64,000 nucleotides of DNA from Sinohyriopsis cumingii. Taxonomy: Eukaryota > Mollusca > Bivalvia > Unionida > Unionidae. The DNA is taken from assembly GCA_028554795.2 (NCBI GenBank), contig CM068835.1, positions 34,938,901-35,002,900 of the forward strand, written 5' to 3'. Under the pieces are notes generated by a model. That model ran no database searches and was not told where the DNA came from. It was given only the letters and a program-made list of their open reading frames with translations. The translations under genes were made by a program, and so were the position numbers. How positions within the stretch are numbered: the stretch's first letter is position 1; every line of letters starts with the position of its first letter. Below, piece after piece: positions 39,830 through 51,200 of the stretch.

Positions 39830-40245
39830 CATATTGTTTGTCAGCGTGGTACCTTGATCATTTAGGAATAAACAGATTTCACACGATCTCAGTGAAAACC
39901 CCATGTTGATATAACCATGCATTCAGAAGCATAAGTAATATTTTCATGATAGCCACTGTGGTGGCCCTCATGGATGTCAGTGCAGCACCATTTTTTAAAA
40001 TTTAGAACCAAGTAGACATTTTAAGAAGTCCTCTGTTAAAAACCCAAGATGACCATGCATTCAAGAAGTGTAACTATAACAAAATTTTCAAGATGGCCAC
40101 ACCACTGGCCATATGTGTGGCACCATTTGTATTTACAATTAACTAGATATCATAAGACTTTTGTGAAAAATCCATGCCAATACAACTTTCCATTCAGTAG
40201 GAGTAGCAATAACAAAATTTGTGAGATGGCTGACATAAAAAATAT
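39830..40245. repeat. Degenerate satellite-like repeat, about 137-bp monomer
   Basis: Two to three diverged monomers sharing CCATGTTGATAT, AACAAAATTTTCAAGATGGC and GTGGCACCATTT blocks; the same repeat occupies 50,370-51,200. No coding potential. Confidence 0.65.
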
Positions 40246-40308
40246 AAATAATAATTGTACAAAACATTACAAACAACACTAAATTATACATTTGACCCTG
40301 TTACTCAC

Positions 40309-40519
40309 AAGAGCATAGTTTGCATGACTATGTGGCAGCCACCAGACTGTCTTGTATAGGTTGATATACTGCATACACATCACAATAACACCAAAGATAT
40401 ACAGCATGGCTTCAAATGACATGTTGGTATCCCCAGGAATTTCTGGGATGTTGGCATGTTTCGGCAACACAGCCAGGGTAGCCAGAGGTACAGCATTGAC
40501 CTCTCGGTCATCTGAGAGT
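40309..40519 (-). CDS. TMEM39A: TMEM39A homologue, N-terminal-most exon identified
   Basis: 211 bp, acceptor TTTGATAG, donor GTGAGT (plus-strand ACTCAC 40303-40308). Encodes LSDDREVNAVPLATLAVLPK, then ANIPEIPGDTNMSFEAMLYI and MQYINLYKTVWWLPHSHANY; IQYINIYKTVWWYPYNH is the hallmark of animal TMEM39A. The exon starts with the third base of a codon, so at least one upstream exon with the initiator is needed; it was not found, and the DIRS element at 41,049-47,460 lies in that upstream intron. Confidence 0.93.
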
Positions 40520-40717
40520 CTATCAAAATGTAAAGAAGAAAAAAAACATAAAACCTATCTTCAGTTATCATTAGCTAAATTATCTTAGTATTCATCCATC
40601 TATCCATCCATCCATCCATTCATCTACAACATAGCTAAGAAACCATTTCCGCCTGTTTACTTCGATATGCAAAAAAGCAACTTTTTATCAATCCATCGAT
40701 GTCTGTCCATATGGACT

Positions 40718-40870
40718 GTAGTAGATCAGCTGGTAAAGCATTAGACTTAAAATCCAAGGGGTTGTGAGTTGGATACCTACACAGGTCAGCATCAGTTGCC
40801 TTGGTCTCTCCTTGGGAAATGCACTTGGCAAAAATATGTTCAGCTAATCCTATGGGACAAATATCCCAAA
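40718..40870 (+). repeat. Third tRNA-derived SINE type
   Basis: Head AGATCAGCTGGTAAAGCATT, then AAAATCCAAGGGGTTGTGAG with diverged box B GAGTTGGATAC, like a tRNA-Lys-derived SINE; body TCTCCTTGGGAAATGCAC. Boundaries approximate, single copy in the window. Confidence 0.5.
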
Positions 40871-41048
40871 GTTTAAATGTTTCATTTTTATGTCAAACTT
40901 TTTATGGATCAATGATCTAGTATCCCATCTTCAATAAAATAACTGTAGGAAGATAACAGTCAGTTTTCCTTTCAAAATACTGCTGGTCAGATCACTGCAG
41001 TCATTTACTTGTGACTGACATAACAGAATGGAAATTTTTTTTTTTGTG

Positions 41049-41254
41049 GGGTAATGCAATACTTAATCATGGCTACTGCTTATATATATATTAGCTTTCC
41101 TTTTCATGCTGAAAAAATGTACCATTCATTTTAATTGCATACATCCTCCCTTAGAGTTAAGAATTGTCAGTATGATGGAATTCCTAATGCAGCTCATTTG
41201 TCTCTGCTATGGTATGTGCAAAACAAGCACAAGTAGCTCATCTCTTTCATAGAT
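41049..41254. repeat. DIRS left inverted terminal repeat
   Basis: About 205 bp matching the reverse complement of 47255-47458 with substitutions and a small AT insertion near 41,083. Confidence 0.85.
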
Positions 41255-41306
41255 GGCTGTTACAGCATGACATCAGAGCAGGGCGGGAGGAGGGCATTTG
41301 ACAACA

Positions 41307-41411
41307 GCCATGGGTAAGTATTGCTTAATTAAAATTAGTTTTATCCCCCCGCAAAAAAAACCAATCATTTTAATAGCAGCAAATAAGGTAACCATGGCTA
41401 TTGTTTAGGTG
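41307..41411. repeat. DIRS internal complementary region
   Basis: ACAGCCATGGGTAAGTATTG (41,305 on) is complementary to the outer left repeat (GCAATACTTAATCATGGCT). TTTTAATAGCAGCAAATAAG with GGTAACCATGGCTATTGTTT (41,370-41,410) matches the inverted outer right repeat. Containing both outer ends is the classic DIRS arrangement. Confidence 0.7.
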
Positions 41412-41454
41412 AATTTATCAGTAAGAAGGGTTGGCTCATGCTCCATTAAACTGG

Positions 41455-42600
41455 TGATTAAGGCAGGCCAATGAGGTAGCAATGGCTTTTACCTCATGGG
41501 CTTTACGTTTCATAAAGGATAGGTCTTGATCAGTAAAAGACTGATATACTCTTTTGAATGTGGTGACTATCCATCGTGAAATAGTGCTGGCTGAAATGTC
41601 TATGGGGCCCTTGAGAGGGAGGAAAAGATGCTTCCTATCCTAACTTTTTCCTTTGGCTTCCTTAAGATAGAAACTGAGTGTGCCCTCAAGGGACATAAAA
41701 GCCTATCTGTATCATCCACCGTACAGATTTGACTGAGACTGGGGATTTTGATTGGTTGTGGAGCTACAGAAGGTAATTGGCTAAAAATCCTGGTTGACAA
41801 AAGGAGGGTGTGTGTGTGCAATTAGGATTTTTAACGCAGCTTTAACAATGTTTCAGTCATATCACTATGATGTCTGCAGTGTGGCAATTTTATAATAATG
41901 TCTAGCACTGGGGCATCATGCCGCAGTCATGTAGCATGATGTCCCACCCAGTACCATTATCCTGACACCAGGCTGGCCAATCATAACACTAACCTCTTAA
42001 TGCTGAGTCTTTGGTATGATTCTGCTGAGGTTCAAATTTGCAACCTCATGCATCCAAGGTGGACTCTCTAACCACTAGGCCACCGGAATGGTCAACAAGG
42101 AAGGGAAACTGAATCATAATTCCCATTAAACCGGAGACAGCCAGTGTCAATAATATAAGGCGTGAATCTTACTTCTTTCTTGCACTGAGGCATAAGAATG
42201 CACAAGAAAGGTCTCTGCAGCTCAAAATACTTAATAAGATCGGCAAGGTGCAAATCCGATCCAATGACCATGCCTTGATAAAATTTAAGCATTAGAAATG
42301 GCTAGCTTGATAGTCAATACTGAGCATTTTTTGTTCTAACAGAGATGAAAAAAAGAAATCACCCAAAGAGGTTATACAGGGGCAGCTAGGATCAACATGT
42401 TGCCTACTGCACCAATCGCAGAAGATTCTCCACCTGGCATCATAAACCTTCGATTAGAAACTCACCTGGCTTGAATGATGCAATTGGCAACTCGGCCCGA
42501 AAAGTTGTTCTGGCGCAGAGATCGCTCAAGATGAGCCAAGCATGAAGGTGGAGAATTTGTGGGCTGCTGTGGAGGATGGATCCTCAGTGTTGCGACAGAA
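41455..42600 (-). pseudogene. DIRS tyrosine recombinase remnant
   Basis: The N-terminal core-binding part is seen near 42,400-42,560 (HLERSLRQNNFSGRVANC, then ARWRIFCDWC). The catalytic part lies at 41,460-41,730: LLCPLRAHSVSIL, then ISASTISRWIVTTFKRVYQS and KAHEVKAIATSLA. The second conserved Arg of the HxxR box appears as Lys (AHEVKA), and the region that should hold the nucleophilic Tyr is broken by a stop. A family A SINE is inserted at 41809-42089. Confidence 0.72.
41809..42089 (-). repeat. tRNA-derived SINE, family A, inside DIRS
   Basis: Minus-strand copy with head CTAACCACTAGGCCACCGGA and the usual tail. Imperfect flanks GGTTGACAAAAGGAGGG and GGTCAACAAGGAAGGG suggest a target duplication; it post-dates the DIRS element. 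Confidence 0.85.
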
Positions 42601-44180
42601 GATCACTCCTGAGAGGAAAAGACCTGGGTCAGGCGATCAACAGGTCTAGAAGATCAGTGACCCATGAGTGCCAAGGCCACAGAGGCACTATGAGAATGAT
42701 CTGAGCAGTGGAAGTTCTGACTTTTTGCAGCATCTGAGGAATCAGTTGGAAGAGTGGGAAGGCATAAGCAAACAGAAGATCCCACTGGAAACTGAATGCA
42801 CCCACTGCCCAAGCTCCTTGATCTGGGATAGGAGAAACATAAAATGGGAGTCTGTTGTTGAGCCTGATTGCAAATAGATCCACTAAGGGCCTTCCCCACA
42901 GCAGGAACAGGGAATCTGTAACAGAGCAGTGAAGTGTCCTTTCTGTGAGGACAGCTCTGCCAGTTCTGGAAAGACTGTCCGCTAAAACGTTCTTTTCACC
43001 TGGAGTATGCCAAACTCCAAGTGTTATGTTCTCTGAGGTGGCCCATAGCAGGAGGTTCCTGACTTCTACACAAAGAGAAGGTTCATGTGTGCCTCCTTGA
43101 TGTCAGAGATAAGCTATGATGGATGTGTTGTTGGAGGAGACAATGACACAGTGACCCCTCACTCTCTCTAATGCACCCTTGCAATGCTAAGTATACAGCC
43201 TTCAGTTCTGGGTTGTTTATGTGGAGGAATGATTTTGACGGGGTCCAATGTCCCAGTAGAATTATACCCTCTGGTTCTAAATAAGCTCCCTAATGGAATC
43301 TGACACATCGGCAAATAAATAGGATTGGGGTTTGGGTGCATGCATGGGGACTCCAAGCATGAATATGTCCAGATTCATCCATCACTGTAAATGGTGATGA
43401 AATGCTGGTCCTAGAAAGATCACTGTTGACAGAGAATCTCTGTGAGGTTTCCAACTTGCGAGAAGGAGGAATTGTATAGGTCGCATATGGAGCTGTCCTA
43501 TCAGAACCAAGTAAGCAGCAGCATTCAAGGTTCCCAGAAGGGACAGGTACAGTCGAGCAGACAAAGAAGTTACTGCTCATAGAATCTCTAACTGGGTTGG
43601 GATTCGATCCAGCTGATCCAGTGGAACTCAAAGTTCTGATTTGTGAGGAAATTCATCCCCATGTAAACAAGGTCTTGCAATGGAGTGAGTTTGGATTTCT
43701 TGAGGTTGGGCAAAAAGCCTAACTGAGTTACCACGGACCAGCCAGTCGTTGAAATACTGGAGAACTGGTATTCCCAGTAACCGGAGGTATCCTGCCACTA
43801 TTCCCATTACTCTGGTAAAAACTCTGGTGCAGAAGAAATTCCGAACAGTAGGAATTGGTAGATAGGCATGCTGAAGGTTGATGGAGTCTGCCCAATCAGA
43901 CAGTCAAAGCACATTCCAGATAGAGGAGGTGGTCTCTCTCATGAAAGGTTCTTCCAAAAGAAACTGGTTAAAAGGGGATTGGTTGATTACAATGCAAAAC
44001 TTTCTACTTTTCTTGGTGACTAGGAAGATACAGTAATAGAAGGTGGGTGATGACCCTCTCAACTGCCCCGTTTTGTAAAAGAATGTGCACTTCCTCCATC
44101 AGTTTCACCAGATTGGATTGGTGAATAAAGATGGGGGTCCTGAATAGAGGAGGTAGTTCCCAAACTAGAGTCTATACCCC
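42600..44180 (-). pseudogene. DIRS reverse transcriptase / RNase H remnant
   Basis: Minus-strand sequence in shifting frames. The RT region begins NGWVFYLVNEGYRL (about 44,165-44,215), then a fingers-like FLVTKK, then VFTRVMGIVAGYLRLLG and YFNDWLV at 43736-43756 where the YxDD catalytic box belongs (one Asp is Asn). RNase H remains include SSNNTSIIAYLRHQGGTHEP and WHTPGEKNVLADSLSR (about 42,960-43,140). The C-terminal part RPLVDLFAIRLNNRLPFYVS (about 42,830-42,890) is typical of DIRS pol. Confidence 0.8.
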
Positions 44181-46600
44181 TCGTTAACTAAATAAAAGAC
44201 CCAACCATTGTCCGTGATGGTTGACCAGGCCTTGGAAATAAAGCCTAGGCAAGTACCTATGGGAATGCCTGGGATGTGTAGCAGGACAGGGTTCAAGTCC
44301 CAAGGGCTGTCCCCTGTCCCCTCTTTTGGCAAAAGAAGGGGGCTGTGGAAACTGCCTCCATCCTTTCCAGGTTCGTCGGCCATGTGTTTTTTGGTTTCTT
44401 GGAACCAGACTGACGAAAAGGAGGAAGCTCATTTTGAGGTAGCATATTGGACTGAGGCTGTGTCCAAGTGAAGAACTTAGCAGATGGCCCTTGAGGATGA
44501 TTCACATTGACATGCTTCCTGGCTGATTGCAATGGGCCAGGAGTGGATGTGAAGGATCTATGTTGATGATATAACAAGTCCTGGTGTTGGTGTTGGTGTT
44601 GTGTGGTTTAACGCCATTTTTCAGCACATGATAGGCTATACATGGCGGCCAGTATTAATGGTGGAGGAAGAACCCGGGAAAACCCCGGAAAGAACCACCA
44701 ACCCACAAGAAGCTACTGGTAAGCTTTCTCACATACCCACATTTGCTGAATCCGAGACTCGAACCCACGCAGACAGAGGTGAGATGGCAATGATCCGTAA
44801 TGGAGAGCGCTTTAGACCACTCAGCCACTAACAAGTCCTGTGATACTACAGAAGGAATGAGGCTTTCAAACAGACTCTTGGCTTCAAGCAGAACAGACCC
44901 AAGGATGTCTTTACTATGATCAAGAAGAGACCAAAGCAACATCATGGCGGATGTGAATGAGTTCAGCTGACAAAGCCATAGAAACAAAGTGCATGTAGAG
45001 ATATCTTGGCTACAGCTTTCAGCATGCATTGAAGGGCAGTTGGGTTCAAGGATGCTTCCCTCAGCATATTAAAAGAAGCAGCTGAGAAGAGATCAGCATT
45101 AGAAGCTATGCTGACAAGCAGTCAGAAATTCTGTACCATAGCTTCAATGCCTTTAACAGGTAGGCATGCCCAGGCTCCATTTGAAATACCCATCTTGGCC
45201 GCACTGGCATCAAGTTGGGTAAGGTTTCATGGGCTACTTTGCAGAATGTACCTGATAGCTGGCAGAAGAGACCAAGGGTCGCAACGTTGTGGAAAGAACA
45301 GTCCACCCTTGAAGCTGTTGATTAATATTTGGTCTGTTGAAAACCTCTCAGCAATTTCCTCAATCGTAGAATGAGGATGGAGGAGGTCTGGATGAGGTTG
45401 AGCCCCTGAGAATTTTTTCAGACTGGAAAGGATCTTTTTGGACTGTGCAGCGGGTTTTGGGCAAAGGTCAGGGGGTAAAGACGATAAACTTCATTTATTG
45501 CCTTTTCAAAAGAGCATGCCTCCTCTTCCACATCTAACAAAGATGAAGGAGCAGGCATCATTTGTGCTTCCTCCATGTCAAACTCATTAGATGGAGATAG
45601 CATCATCGAGGACACTGAGCTTAAGAGTGTGAAGGAATCACTAAATCCCTAGGAGGTGAAGAGGGTATAGGAACACTCTGCGCAATGTCCATTACTGCAA
45701 CATGGTGAGTAGGGGCTGAAGGAATGGCATGGGCTGGAAAGAGACAATAACGTCTGTCAGTCCTGAAAGAAGTGACGCCTCTAGCCTTCCAAATGGTTTC
45801 CACCAAATAATGAGGTGATGTCAGGACACGAGCTGCAGCACTGCCTCTGTTATCAGGGCAAGATCCAAAAGCTCAAGGAGGCATACATGACCAAGTCCCA
45901 TAAGTTGGAGGGCCCCACATCCCATAAGGATTAACTGGGATAATAGGAAAGGGGGAATACCGATTCAATTCCCTATCCTGGTCTGAACCCTCTGGTTGGA
46001 CTCCCAATGTTCATAATGAGGTGGTAGAGGCTGGAGAGGGGGAACTCGGTCCAAACCCTATCCCTATACCATGAGGCCTTAGTGTAATGATCAGAGAATA
46101 CAGGATCGTCAAGTTATGCATCACTAAGGAAGGTGTGTTGCAATTCCTTCCCAGTGGGAGGGTGCGACACACTACCTCTGACAAGGTGGTGGTGGTGTAT
46201 CTCCTTTCTGACGGGAGGCAGCGACTCACTAAGAAGAGTGGTGCATCTCCTCCACAATGGGAGGCAGCGACACACTAAGAGGTGAGCAGTGCATGGGAGG
46301 CAGCAACACTTTATGGGATGAGCCATGTATCTCCTCTGTGGAAGGTAGTGACACACTGCTACATGGTTGCTGAATTTCCTTAATGGCATGAAGTGATCTG
46401 CTGGAAGGAGTATTCCGGTCAGAAGACCCCTTATTTTCTGTAACTGATGCCACAAAATTCTGAAGAAGAAGGAGAATGAAATTTCCTCTTTCTCTGATAA
46501 GTGTTCCTGGAGTTTACAAGATTCCAGCTTTCTGATGATCATAATTTACAAAATGTACGATTTTTCCTTGTACATTTGGAACATTTAATAGTCTGGATGA
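44181..46600 (-). pseudogene. DIRS gag-like region, degenerate
   Basis: Upstream of the RT in the element's sense direction. Several short minus-strand frames with Pro/Ser-rich and His-rich character; no single readable frame. A family B SINE interrupts it. Tandemly related GGGAGGCAGCGACACACTAAG segments repeat at about 46,150-46,350. Assigned by position between the right inverted repeat and the RT. Confidence 0.5.
44584..44828 (-). repeat. tRNA-derived SINE, family B, inside DIRS, 12-bp target duplication
   Basis: (GTTGGT)n tail at the left, tRNA-like head at the right. Exact TAACAAGTCCTG flanks at 44572-44583 and 44829-44840. Confidence 0.92.
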
Positions 46601-47254
46601 GTGTCCCAGGAAGACTTCTTGTGGCCACACTTTCCCACAGACTGTGTTGACATTATTCCTTAATATATTAAATAAACTGAAATATTTCTAATGTCACATA
46701 GAACTCATTTTGTTTGTATGTACCGCTTTCAGAGTACACCCCTGCGATCTCTATAGACATATTAAATTGTAGCATAAATTTGCCAGTCTTTTTCCATATA
46801 AAAAAGAGAATTCTCAGTGTTTTTTATATAATTTTATTGAGAAAATGAAGTATAAATACATACAATAACAATGTGAACAAAATTCAACAAGTTGAACTAA
46901 ATATCTAGTATGGATACAGCATATGACATAGTTCCTGCAGTGTCAATCTAAATCAAAGAACATACAGCATCTGGTGTCATTATTCCTTGCATAAATGACT
47001 TAATGGTACCTAGATATAAAATGATTTTGATAATAAGTGTATCAGACCTCTGCGGGTGTACACGAACTAACCCCAAATCCCTGGAGGAACCGAAACTGGA
47101 GGGAAAAGATTACCACATAAATATTTGGGGGAAGAAAAAAAACAACGGATAACACCGTTAGATAATTAATTAGAGGCCAGGTTGCAACTGCGGTTAGAAA
47201 AACACTGCAAGAGGCAATTTTTCTCTGCTGTTTGGCACACATCTGATCATATAA

Positions 47255-47458
47255 ACGTCCTTGAAAAAGATGAGCTAGCTGTGCTTGTTTTGCACATAAC
47301 ATAGCAGGGACAAACTAGCTGCATGAGGAATTGCATCATACTGACAAACAACTCTTCATTCTAAGGGAGGATGTATGCACATCAAATGGATGGTATGTAT
47401 TTTCGGCACGAAAAAGAAAGCTAAACAATAGCCATTGGTAAGCTATTGCTGCTATTAA
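47255..47458. repeat. DIRS right inverted terminal repeat
   Basis: Reverse-complement partner of 41049-41254; retains the outer sequence AGCCATTGGTAAGCTATTGC, which also pairs with the internal complementary region. Confidence 0.85.
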
Positions 47459-47627
47459 AATGAGATATCTAACTGTTTATTCTTTTATTAACTGGATATT
47501 AATTAAGATAAATCTATTACAACTACATAATGAATAAGAGCATCAGCAGCAGGATCTGTATGGTTAAGATGTATATAAAATGTGTCCATTTATCAAATAC
47601 TCATACTCCATCAAGTAATAAGTTCAA

Positions 47628-47871
47628 GGGGCCCCGAGTGGTCTAAAGCGCTCTCCGTTATGGATCACTCCCATCTCACCTCTGTCTCCGTGGGTTCGAG
47701 TCTCAGATTCAGCCAATGTGGGTATGTGAGAAAGCTTGCCAGTAGCTTCTTGTGGGTCAGTGGTTCTTTCCAGGGTTTTCCCGGGTTCTTCCTCCACCAT
47801 TAATACTGGCCGCCATGTATAGCCTATCATGTGCTGAAAAATGGCGTTAAACCCCACAACAACAACAACAA
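47628..47871 (+). repeat. tRNA-derived SINE, family B, with 12-bp target duplication
   Basis: GGCCCCGAGTGGTCTAAAGC head (slightly shortened), TTCCTCCACCATTAATACTG body, (ACA)n tail. Exact TAATAAGTTCAA flanks at 47616-47627 and 47872-47883. Confidence 0.93.
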
Positions 47872-47883
47872 TAATAAGTTCAA

Positions 47884-48816
47884 ATACTACATTAGGAAGT
47901 TACAAATATTCTCATGTGAAACATGCTGTTAGTAGTTTTCAAGTTAATGACCATTTGAAATCAGAGATACATCATTGTTCCATTAAACTAGTATTAAAAC
48001 TTTATTAGGGTAGAAAATGTAACAAAGATGGACAAACAAAATTTTATTTCTCTATTTAAAATTCATAAAATATTTTGGAGCCAGAAGTATCTGCACCACA
48101 TCTATTGATAATATTTTGTATTCAGCTTCTTTAGTGTCCGTTAATTTGCCAACTTTCTTGCAACATTTGGCAGCCAATGGTAATTCTGATGTAATCTAAC
48201 AATAGAAATATTTTGTACAATGTATAAATTATTTAGTATGCTGAGTCTGTAATGTATTAGTACGAATATGTACTTTCAAATATTGATACAGTCCATATGA
48301 TTTGTTGCATTGTTTTCATTTGCAATATATAATATTAATTCTTTATGCACCTCTTGGTTTTTATGTATGCTCTGTGGCATACCAACATGCTTAGTGGGAC
48401 TTCTGAACTAAGCACTTGAGGTCAAAGGAAACTTTTGGGTTCTTATTGTTATTACTGTTGATCTGATACTGCTGTTCCTATAAAGTCTCTTGACAGTACT
48501 AAATCAATGTAAATTCTTTCAAAATCTGATTTTAAGCAAAGCAACGCTACATTGTGTAACTTTCCTTGACAACAGACAAGAATCCTGTTACTGTGACTGC
48601 CAATTTTGTTCCATAAATGTTATGTGAGATGCACACATTAGTTAGAAGTAATAAAATTATAAATAATCCTTAATTGGAAATGTGGTACATTGTATTTACT
48701 TCAGTTTAATTAGGTACATAACAATATGTAAGAATCATTAAACAGTAATCAAGTTTTATGACTGCCATTTTTGTTCAGTCAATATTATGTGATTTGCAAA
48801 CAGGTTGGTCAGATAT
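47884..48816. other. No gene seen
   Basis: AT-rich DNA between repeats; no supported feature. Confidence 0.5.
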
Positions 48817-49117
48817 GTGTATGTGTGTAATTTGGATTTTTAATGAAGCTTTAACAATTTTTCAGTCGTATTGCTATGTCTGCAGTGTGGCAGTTTATAG
48901 TGATGTCTAGCAGACATGTAGCATGATGTCCCACCCAGTCACATTATCCTGACATCAGGCCAACCAGTCCTAACAAAAACCTCTTAATGCTGAGTGCCAT
49001 GCAAGGCAGCTGTTAGTACCATTTTTTCAAAGTCTTTGGTATGATTTGGCCGGGGTTTGAACCCACGACGTCCAGCATCCGAGTTGGATGCTCTAACCAC
49101 TCTGCCACCGGAGCAAA
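48817..49117 (-). repeat. tRNA-derived SINE, family A
   Basis: Minus-strand copy; head CTAACCACTCTGCCACCGGA, tail AGCTTTAACAATTTTTCAGT; small internal deletion near 48,910 relative to other copies. Confidence 0.85.
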
Positions 49118-50369
49118 CTTTTGTTTGTACTGCCAAAAAACCAACATAAATATTAAGACTACTTTCAGGCATGTCCATAGGATAAACTGGTAAAGAATTT
49201 CAGTTATCTTTATTAACATTGCAGCTATTTATGCACACAATTTAACATGGATGAACACTTCAAGTCTGTAAATACGACCCTCTCAAGAACGCTGAGCAAT
49301 TATTTTTCCAATGCATGTTTCCTTACCGAATTCTTTCATTTTAATGGCCATCATGCATGTGTAATTAAAGATCACCAATTCATGAAGAGTTTATTTGCTA
49401 CCCATTTAATGAATTCTCTTATTTTGTCACATATCACTTAACTTACCGGTTCACATAACAGTTACATAACATTCTAAAAGGCATCCTTAACAAGCATCCT
49501 GATCAGCTCTAAATAACTACTGATCAGTTACATGATGGTCTTTGACAACAGGGTAGCAAGTGTACCATGTGCAAACTAAATGTCATGTGCAACTGTTTGG
49601 GTTTTCAGTAAAAACAGAACCCAAATTTTATCTCTTCTAATGGACATTTTGTCTGCAAATTCATAAGTTTGTAAATGTTGAATATATGAAAGTATAAAAT
49701 GACTCCACAATGCACATATTACCCTTTAATTTATTGACAGTATCGACAGGCAAATCCTTGAACATCACGTAACCCCAGTCTGACAGACACATCACATGTA
49801 ACTTTAGGGTGATAAAAATGAAATTTTTTAACATTTGTCCAATCAGCAGGACAATTTTTACAGGTTAGAAATCAGAATACACAAGTTTGAACCAAATATT
49901 CATAGTTTTATGTACTTGCAATAATAAAAAAGCTATTTTAATTATTTTATGTAGACAAGTAATGTCTCATTGTGATCTGTTTGGAATGTAATATTTTTGG
50001 AAATGACAAATAAAATTAATAATTGACAAACACATTGTCTTTATTATCACAGTAGCACATGAACATATATAATAAGTAATATTTACAAGCAATTGAAGTC
50101 TGAAATGCTTTTCACAGCCTCTTTTCAACAAAAACTAGCATCTGACAGTACACTGTACACACAGCCACTTAACTCTCACTTATTCTTCACATTTGTCAAA
50201 TGTGCAAAAACACCACAGAAACACATAAAAAAGAGCCCCACTAAGGGACTGATACTCTGCTGGTTTAAAAGAATCATCACTAATTGATGATAAAGATCTT
50301 TCTTCCTTTTAAAACTGGAGAGTGCTGAAACCGTCTCTACTTTTCATTAGTAATAACAAGATTTTAAAA
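49118..50369. other. No gene seen
   Basis: AT-rich; short open frames without recognisable domains. Confidence 0.5.
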
Positions 50370-51200
50370 TAGCTGCTGTGGTGGACATGTTGAAAGTCAC
50401 AATGGCATCCTTTTCGTTTAGCCCTAGTTGATATGATTATAAATCTTTTGGTGAAATCCACCCTTTTGATGAAATCCACATGTCAATATGACCATCCTTT
50501 CACGAAATAGTGACAGCAAGATCTTGAAGACAGTCATCATGGCAGCCATATTGGATGTACAATTGGCACCATTTAGGGCCAGCTAGGTATCGTAAGTCTA
50601 CTAGTGAAAACCCCATGTTGATATAGCCATCATTTGGGAGGAGTAGACATAACAATTTTGTAAACAGGCCACTAATGAGGGTCAGTCTGCAGCATTTTCA
50701 TTCAGGACCAACTAGATGCCTTCTGATGAATACCACATGTTAAAATGAATTTCCATTAAAGACTAGCAATAACAAGATTTTCAATATAACCATGTTTTCA
50801 CCATACAGGATGTCAGATAAGCAACATTTTAAAGACCAACATTACATTATGGAGGAGTTACAAATTACAAGATTTTCAAGATGTCTGCCATGGTGACTAT
50901 ATAGAATAAATGATTTACACCATTTTCATTGAGGAACAACTGGACATCATAAGTCTTTTGGTAAAATCAAAATGTTAAAATGAGTGCCATCCAGGAGAAG
51001 TAGCAACAAGATTTTCAAAATGACTATTGTAGTGACCAGATTGGAGGTCAGATCAGCACCATTTTCATTACAACCAACTCAACATCATAAGTCTCTTAGT
51101 GAAAACCTGATGCTGATATGACTTCAGTAGAAGTACTGACAAGATTTTCAAGATGGCAACTGTGGTGCCCATACTGGATGGGAAGGTGTCACAGAATTCA
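50370..51200. repeat. Degenerate satellite array, about 137-bp monomer
   Basis: About six diverged monomers. The marker ATGTTGATATGACC-like block recurs near 50,475, 50,612, 50,731, 50,967 and 51,104, with AACAAGATTTTCAAGATGGC and GCACCATTTTCATT between. Related to 39,830-40,245. Confidence 0.7.

Larger units (their letters stand above)
41049..47460 (-). mobile_element. DIRS-type tyrosine-recombinase retrotransposon, degenerate
   Basis: About 6.4 kb, flanked by long inverted repeats (41049-41254 and 47255-47458) sharing for example GCATACATCCTCCCTTAGA and TATGTGCAAAACAAGCACA when one is read in reverse. An internal complementary region lies next to the left repeat. Minus-strand remains, in order: gag-like region, reverse transcriptase, RNase H and tyrosine recombinase. 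Inverted terminal repeats plus an internal complementary region define DIRS elements, which replicate through a circular intermediate rather than LTR/integrase. Frameshifts, stops and two nested SINEs show that it is inactive. It lies in the upstream intron of TMEM39A. Confidence 0.85.

Noticed and set aside
42629..42899. Independent 81-84 residue genes on the minus strand
   Set aside because: They are pieces of the degenerate DIRS pol C-terminal region.
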